From Hydnum rufescens UP504 (lineage: Eukaryota; Basidiomycota; Agaricomycetes; Cantharellales; Hydnaceae): a stretch of DNA of 64,000 nt. The notes below the pieces were generated by a model. That model was not told the DNA's origin. It made no database searches and saw only the letters and a list, made by a program, of their open reading frames with translations. A program made the translations under genes and the position numbers. How positions within the stretch are numbered: the stretch's first letter is position 1; each line of letters begins with the position of its first letter. Shown in pieces: positions 59,401-64,000 of the stretch. The DNA lies in NCBI GenBank assembly GCA_014904985.1, contig MU128925.1, positions 20,052 through 84,051 on the forward strand, written 5' to 3'.

Positions 59401-60437
59401 TCACCACTTTTCGTGAGCGGGTCGCCAGTCGAGCTCCCAAGTCCTAGCAGATCGGTGCTGCCTCGATGAAAATTCCGTAGGCCTGTCCATGTTCATAGAT
59501 TGCAATATCAATGCAATGATGTATGTGCGCGCACCACAGACTGGCCATTCGGGACGCGCCTCAGCGATAGGGTCTGGAGAAAGTATTTCATCTGGGTTAC
59601 CATCTTTTCCAGTGCATTCGATCGGTAGCGATATGACCATCTATGACAGCATGGGAGACCTGAAAACCCAGAAACGTTAATGAGAGGAAAATTATCGAGT
59701 AGAGTAGTGCATACATGGATATTCTGTTTCCCAAATTCCTTAGCCAAAGATTGGGAGAAGGCTCTGACGCCGCACTTTACTGATGAAAAGGCGGAGGTAG
59801 TAACATTTCCTCGAAGAGAGGCTGTGGCTCCGGTGAATATCAGTGTGCCCCTCGATCCTCGGTCGTCCAATCTGCAATTACACATGAGTGGGAGATGTAA
59901 GTTGGGCGGTCGCTATTAAAATGGACTCTTGTTCTTCGAAGCTGGAGATAGATTCGCGAGCAAAGGCGAAAGGTCCGAAAATATTGCCAGGGACGGTGTC
60001 GTGAAGTTGGTCCTCGGTTATATCCAGGAAATGGGACCAGATGCGATCTACGGCATTCCACACCGAGACTCTGATTGAATCGCCAGGCCATTCCTTTCTG
60101 ATACCGTCGAAGGCTTTACTGATTTCGGAATGTGTATGCTGAGACTGGGAATCAAGCAGTCTTTGCACAGGCAAGATGAGAACTGGCAGACTAGATGGCT
60201 GCCAAAGGATCGTACTACATTGCCGGTAGCGTTGGTGGAATCTGAAAGTCGTTGAAGGACTTGCACATTTCGGGACAGGAGAACAACGTTGTAGCCCATG
60301 TTTGCAAAGCGTCGTCTAAAGTAGGGCGTGGGGGACCTGTCGGAGGAGATAGAAATAGAAGAACTCGTACGCTACCGCCCCGCCTGTTCCCCCCCCGTGC
60401 CTACTCCAGCGATGACTGCAATTTTAGACGGCGTCAT
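59401..60437 (-). pseudogene. Short-chain dehydrogenase/reductase, paralog 2, decaying
   Basis: This is co-linear with paralog 1, with the same exon pattern: MTPSKIAVIAGVGTGG, VVLLSRNVQVLQRLSDS, EWPGDSIRVSVWNA, NIFGPFAFARESISSF, GSRGTLIFTGATASLRGN, VRAFSQSLAKEFGKQNIHV, and the end TWELDWRPAHEKW (TGA at 59401-59403). Lesions relative to paralog 1 include a G run one base short in the cofactor loop (C run 60389-60396 on the plus strand), an extra base near 59612 that shifts the frame before the GKDGNPD block, and the NAG motif changed to NAV. The catalytic segment reads SAFSSVKCGV. It is probably a pseudogene, though the run-length difference alone could be a sequence error. Confidence 0.75.
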
Positions 60438-61639
60438 GGTGCTGTTCCTCCAGATAAGCGAAGGAATAGGTGTTTATAATGGATCATTAGCCATGGATCC
60501 TAGATGCACGGATGGTACGATTCTGAGGGGTATCGGGCAAGATGACACCTATCCTGTCTGGTTGACCAATGACAATGCGCAGTTCCCCACGACGTCGGAA
60601 ATCCGCCATCGCCTGCGCGAAGCAGAGATTGAATAGTTTATCACTAGCCAAAACATTCGGGGCTCACAGGATAGGGGCTCGAAGTGTACATCTTCAGAAG
60701 CAAACTACATGGTCCTTGCCACTCGAGTTGTTCGGGTGTTTGTATATCCGCATTGATATTGTGCACCTTCACGCATAGTTATTTCCAAAGACGGCTTGTG
60801 ACTCCAAAATGCAAAGTACGATAGAAAAGGAGGTAGACCGGAGCATGGCATGAGAAATTTCAAACGATTTGAGGGGCGACGGCACCTGGATATGGTGACA
60901 GCAACGCAAGAAAACGATAGTCCGCTCGTCCCCCAATATTCTAATTGAATCAATTAGCGCGAGCGGTCCATCCGCGTGGAAAAACAATCGATATTGAACC
61001 CAGTAACAAGGAGGCCGCATTGACAAAACTAATGGCAGGGCAGCCATGGCCCAGGAGAGCCCTTCGGCAGATTGCAGATCCAGCCACAAGTGCAGGGTCC
61101 CTACATCTTCTTGAGCAACGTGAGTTGACTGCGCCAGCCAGTGAGCTGTTCCAGGGCGGAGCGAACAAGACGCTAGCTAATCGGTCAAAAGCGATATCGG
61201 GCCCGGAGACTTGCGCATCAGACGCATCCGCATCCGCATCGCTAGGGATGCACAGTAGTGCTGGACGTGTTTTGTTGGCCGGCTCCCTCGGCTATGTAGG
61301 TGATACTATCGAACTTTGAACTCCAACATCATCGGTGTCAGGAGCCTTCAGCGGAATGGCCTCAATAATGAATCGTGCCTTCCTCATACCCTCATCAAGT
61401 CCATCTGGCCACTCCCAGTTAAGCAGTTCCACAGGATCCTCGATGTACGGTCTCGACCGCAACGGTCTCCCTATCCCATTGCCCATTCGAGGAAGTCATG
61501 GCCCATCTCGTCAAGAGTTCACGTGGTTTACTATTTCAAGACGCGTCACGGAAATGAGTAGGAACAGAGAGCGGGTTGGACAATCATGCCGATTCTGGAA
61601 GTCACGTACTCGTGCTAGTAAATTACTTTCCTACGCTCC
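60438..61639. other. No gene recognised upstream of SDR paralog 2
   Basis: About 1.2 kb with frames up to 124 codons (60945-61319, plus) lacking recognisable motifs. A short direct repeat GCATCCGCATCCGCATC occurs near 61222. Nothing else is seen. Confidence 0.35.
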
Positions 61640-62045
61640 GTGATTTCGTGCTTGGGCGACATCCCATGCGTGAACGGCAACGCGAGAGCCGGAGAGGCGA
61701 GGACTTGACGGTTTCAGAAAAGATGGGACTTTGGGAGGGCATCCTGTGCCAAGGGATCTGAGAAAACGCGTACCGAATCGCGAGAAGGGTCTCAGGCGCA
61801 CACGACCAAGCAGGAAAAGAATCTCAAACAGGTTCGAAAGTGAGATCAGGATGAAAAATCGCAGGTCGCCTGGGTGCCCGCACGTGATGAATGCTCACAG
61901 CATCCTCGATTGCCTTGAGCCTTCCCGTAAGTAAGGGCGTAAGAGGGACGGTGAATTTGTTGAGCAAGAGGGCGAGCCACGGGCGATCTGCGGAAGAGAC
62001 GGACATCATCCTGGGTGCTTCCTCGCAGGTGCCAGGTTCTGAAAG
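61640..62045. repeat. Degenerate duplicated segment S, copy 1
   Basis: This aligns loosely with 62860-63190 in the same orientation. Shared blocks include GGAAAAGAATCTCAAA, GGTCGCCTGG/GATCACCTGG, CATCCTCGATTGCC/CATCCTTCATTGCC and GTTGAGCAAG/GTTTGAGCAAG. No coding frame is conserved between the copies. Confidence 0.6.
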
Positions 62046-62123
62046 ATGATAGATGGTGAATTAACAGAGCGAAACATGCGCTACCAGCAGGGGGGAAATG
62101 CTGAGGCACGTTCCATTTGCGAG

Positions 62124-62706
62124 TGCTATCTTGGGTTTCACCCTGCAATAGTAGGCTCTGAACTATAAATTGAGCTCCACTGCCCCGGGGGGTTTTATTC
62201 AGCGCATTATGGCCAACGGATGGCGATAGCGGCTGATGGGTGAATTGCCGGGAATAATAAAGCGGGACAGAGGCCCACAGCTTGAAGATACGAGATCGCC
62301 AGGGGTCGCATTGAAGACAGGCGCATCCTAACTGGTAACACCGGGCAGGCACCCCGCTGCTGATGCGTATCTTAATATTCCTAACCACTACCGTGGCATG
62401 TCCTTGTCCTCCATAACCTGTCTTCTGTATTTCTAAACGAGGCGAACCTACTACAGAGCGTGCAGTTACATCTACAACACGGTACTGAATGGGTGGCACG
62501 GACAGAGGTCGAATAGATACGACGTGGGATGCATTTTACTCTGGCGAGGAAAATTTATAATATCCTGTGGTCCTCCCTTGTCCTTGATGCCCGTCCGAGG
62601 TCAAAGTTAACAGAGAGGTATGGGAACGAGACTGTCTATCCAGGAGACGGGGTTCTATCTCCAAAGACGTGGAAGAAAATGCCCCTTCGCCCTCCCCTGC
62701 GCTATT
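62124..62706. repeat. Dispersed repeat R, copy 2
   Basis: The second copy of the repeat at 53713-54350, in direct orientation and about 8.4 kb away. The two copies bracket both SDR paralogs. Divergence is substantial, with many small indels, so the duplication is not recent. Confidence 0.75.
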
Positions 62707-62859
62707 ACCGCGGGCAACGTGTTGCATTTTACGGGCTTACGCATTCAATCTCCGTGCCTTTCGTGTTTGCAGTGTATCTTGTTACATCCCCTAGAACGAC
62801 AAGGATAAAAGTGGAGAAAGTGAGGAACGTGAGGTGTGAAGCGTTCGGATGAAGGGGCG

Positions 62860-63190
62860 GGAGTTCTGTGGAAGGGTGACTGATACGCCCACTGCATCCC
62901 AAATCGCTAGGAAGGCCTCAGGCATACAATCAAGTTGGAAAAGAATCTCAAAAAGGGGCGAGAGTGAGCATGCCGCATCAGAATGAAAAACAATGGATCA
63001 CCTGGAGGGCAGCGGGTGCTAAATGCCCAGAACATCCTTCATTGCCGTGAGCACTCCCTTGATATTTAAGGTGGCTGTGTCGAAAAAGGACGAATAGGTG
63101 TTTGAGCAAGGTGGCGACAGGCAGATCGTACATGCTCGAAGCCTCCTCAGACCTGGAGCCCCCCCTCAAGGTGCCCAATTTCCAAAAGGT
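62860..63190. repeat. Degenerate duplicated segment S, copy 2
   Basis: The second copy of segment S, lying immediately downstream of repeat R copy 2. Copy 1 of S lies immediately upstream of R copy 2, so the local order is S, R, S. A minus-strand 80-codon frame is present in this copy only. Confidence 0.6.
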
Positions 63191-63530
63191 CGCTGGGGAG
63201 GCTGACGACGAAGAAAGCAAGGCTTAGTTGGAAAACACTGGTCAAGACGGTGGAAATCACCAGAAAATGCCGACAGCCTCTCCGATGGTCTTGGACAGTT
63301 TCTGATGGGGACCAAGTTCTTCAAGATGGATGGTGAAGAACCAAGTGAAATTTGGGAGAAATGTATTCGGCCGGTAGTAGGCAGAAAATGCTCAGGCCCC
63401 CTCCCAGCTAGTTTAAAACTTTGCGAGATAGTTCATCCGGTGCAACCCGGTGAATCCGGAGTGTGCATCACAGCCGATTGGGGGTTCTCCACGAACAACG
63501 GCTCGATTGGGTGGCAGATAGTCTCCCTAG

Positions 63531-63559
63531 GCAGACGTCACGCTCCGCGTGACGTCTGC
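63531..63559. promoter_or_regulatory. Perfect 13-bp palindrome with two TGACGTC-type sites
   Basis: The left arm GCAGACGTCACGC and the right arm GCGTGACGTCTGC are exact complements around a 3-nt spacer TCC. Each arm contains a GACGTCA/TGACGTC core like a CREB/ATF (bZIP) site. It lies 128 bp upstream of the helicase start codon, so a regulatory role is plausible but unproven. Confidence 0.5.
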
Positions 63560-63686
63560 TTCCAGATCAAAAAACTTACTGTTAGGTCCCAATTTCGGAG
63601 TTATCCGGCTTGCTGCGCGGTCAAGTGACTTTATTTACTATACTTTGATCAAAATTTACATGTAAATCACTGTAAACAACCCCAAT

Positions 63687-64000
63687 ATGAGCCAGACGCT
63701 CCCTTTTGACTGGTCTAGAAGAACTAGAGTTGACTGGAAAACATCTGAAAGTCTGTCCGACATCCAAGATAAGCTTCGAGACCCTCTGGGATATAATCTG
63801 GACGACGGGCCGCTACGAGGCATCGGTACTATTCTAAATGGGACAGGCCTGCTCTTTCTCAGAGCTACGGGGGACGGAAAATCCGCCCTAATATACGGCC
63901 CACTCATTATGGAACCGGGTATAGTTGGCATCATAGCCTCGCCAATAGATTTCTTGGAGAGTGACCAAGTTAGTCCGGATCCTATATACAAGCTTGTATC
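63687..64000 (+). CDS. RecQ/DEAD-like DNA helicase, 5' part (runs off the window)
   Basis: An open frame starts at the ATG at 63687 and continues past the window end without a stop (104 codons visible). It contains a degenerate Q-region (LRGIGTILNGTGLLFL), the Walker A motif ATGDGKSALIYGPL, and a motif Ia-like IIASPIDFLESDQV. Spacing and wording match the start of superfamily-2 helicases of the RecQ type that are abundant in agaricomycete genomes, often in repeat-rich or subtelomeric regions. An ATPase-driven DNA unwinding role is inferred. The remainder of the gene, and so its intactness, cannot be seen. Confidence 0.7.
   Translation, partial: MSQTLPFDWSRRTRVDWKTSESLSDIQDKLRDPLGYNLDDGPLRGIGTILNGTGLLFLRATGDGKSALIYGPLIMEPGIVGIIASPIDFLESDQVSPDPIYKLV

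Overview
This window is nuclear DNA of a filamentous basidiomycete, most likely an agaricomycete. The evidence is dense short introns (about 45-75 nt, GT...AG with a few GC...AG), divergent and convergent genes packed closely, fungal proteins (an Ssk1-type response regulator, a GMC oxidoreductase, a KDM3-like JmjC protein) and a KDZ transposon, a family typical of basidiomycetes. No bacterial features, CRISPR array or rRNA were seen.

The window has two halves. Positions 1 to about 16.1 kb are a nest of transposable elements, mostly CpG-poor. It holds an indel-rich KDZ relic (1-1156), a nearly complete KDZ transposase gene (1626-5545) split by a 776-bp hAT-like MITE with an exact 8-bp target duplication, degenerate noncoding repeats, a tRNA-like sequence, a 307-bp fold-back element, and a complete Ty1/copia element (10492-16188, target duplication ACCCT) whose reverse transcriptase is split by a 651-bp Harbinger-like palindrome. 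The premature stops of the copia polyprotein are mostly TGA where arginine CGA is expected, so deamination of methylated C explains much of its death. CpG returns abruptly in the last 100 bp of the 3' LTR.

Positions 16.3-53 kb are a gene-rich block: an NCYTFA-motif protein followed by (or fused to) an armadillo-AAA+ ATPase; an HMG-box protein; tRNA adenosine deaminase TAD2; a KDM3-like JmjC demethylase; an SSK1-like response regulator; a GMC oxidoreductase with a relic copy upstream; ribosomal protein eL6; the nuclear exonuclease RAT1; eIF2B delta; an SDT1-like pyrimidine nucleotidase; a conserved protein of unknown function; and glutamine synthetase. RAT1 and eIF2B delta are divergent, with start codons only 17 bp apart.

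Positions 53-64 kb are sparse and duplicated: two direct copies of a 0.6-kb repeat bracket two short-chain dehydrogenase paralogs (one intact, one decaying), with more degenerate duplications. The window ends in the 5' end of a RecQ/DEAD-like helicase gene.

Gene models were spliced by eye from reading frame, splice consensus and family conservation, so individual exon edges are provisional. Frame breaks in eL6 and glutamine synthetase suggest base-level assembly errors. The best candidate for something unusual is the NCYTFA / ARM / AAA+ locus at 16.3-22.4 kb.
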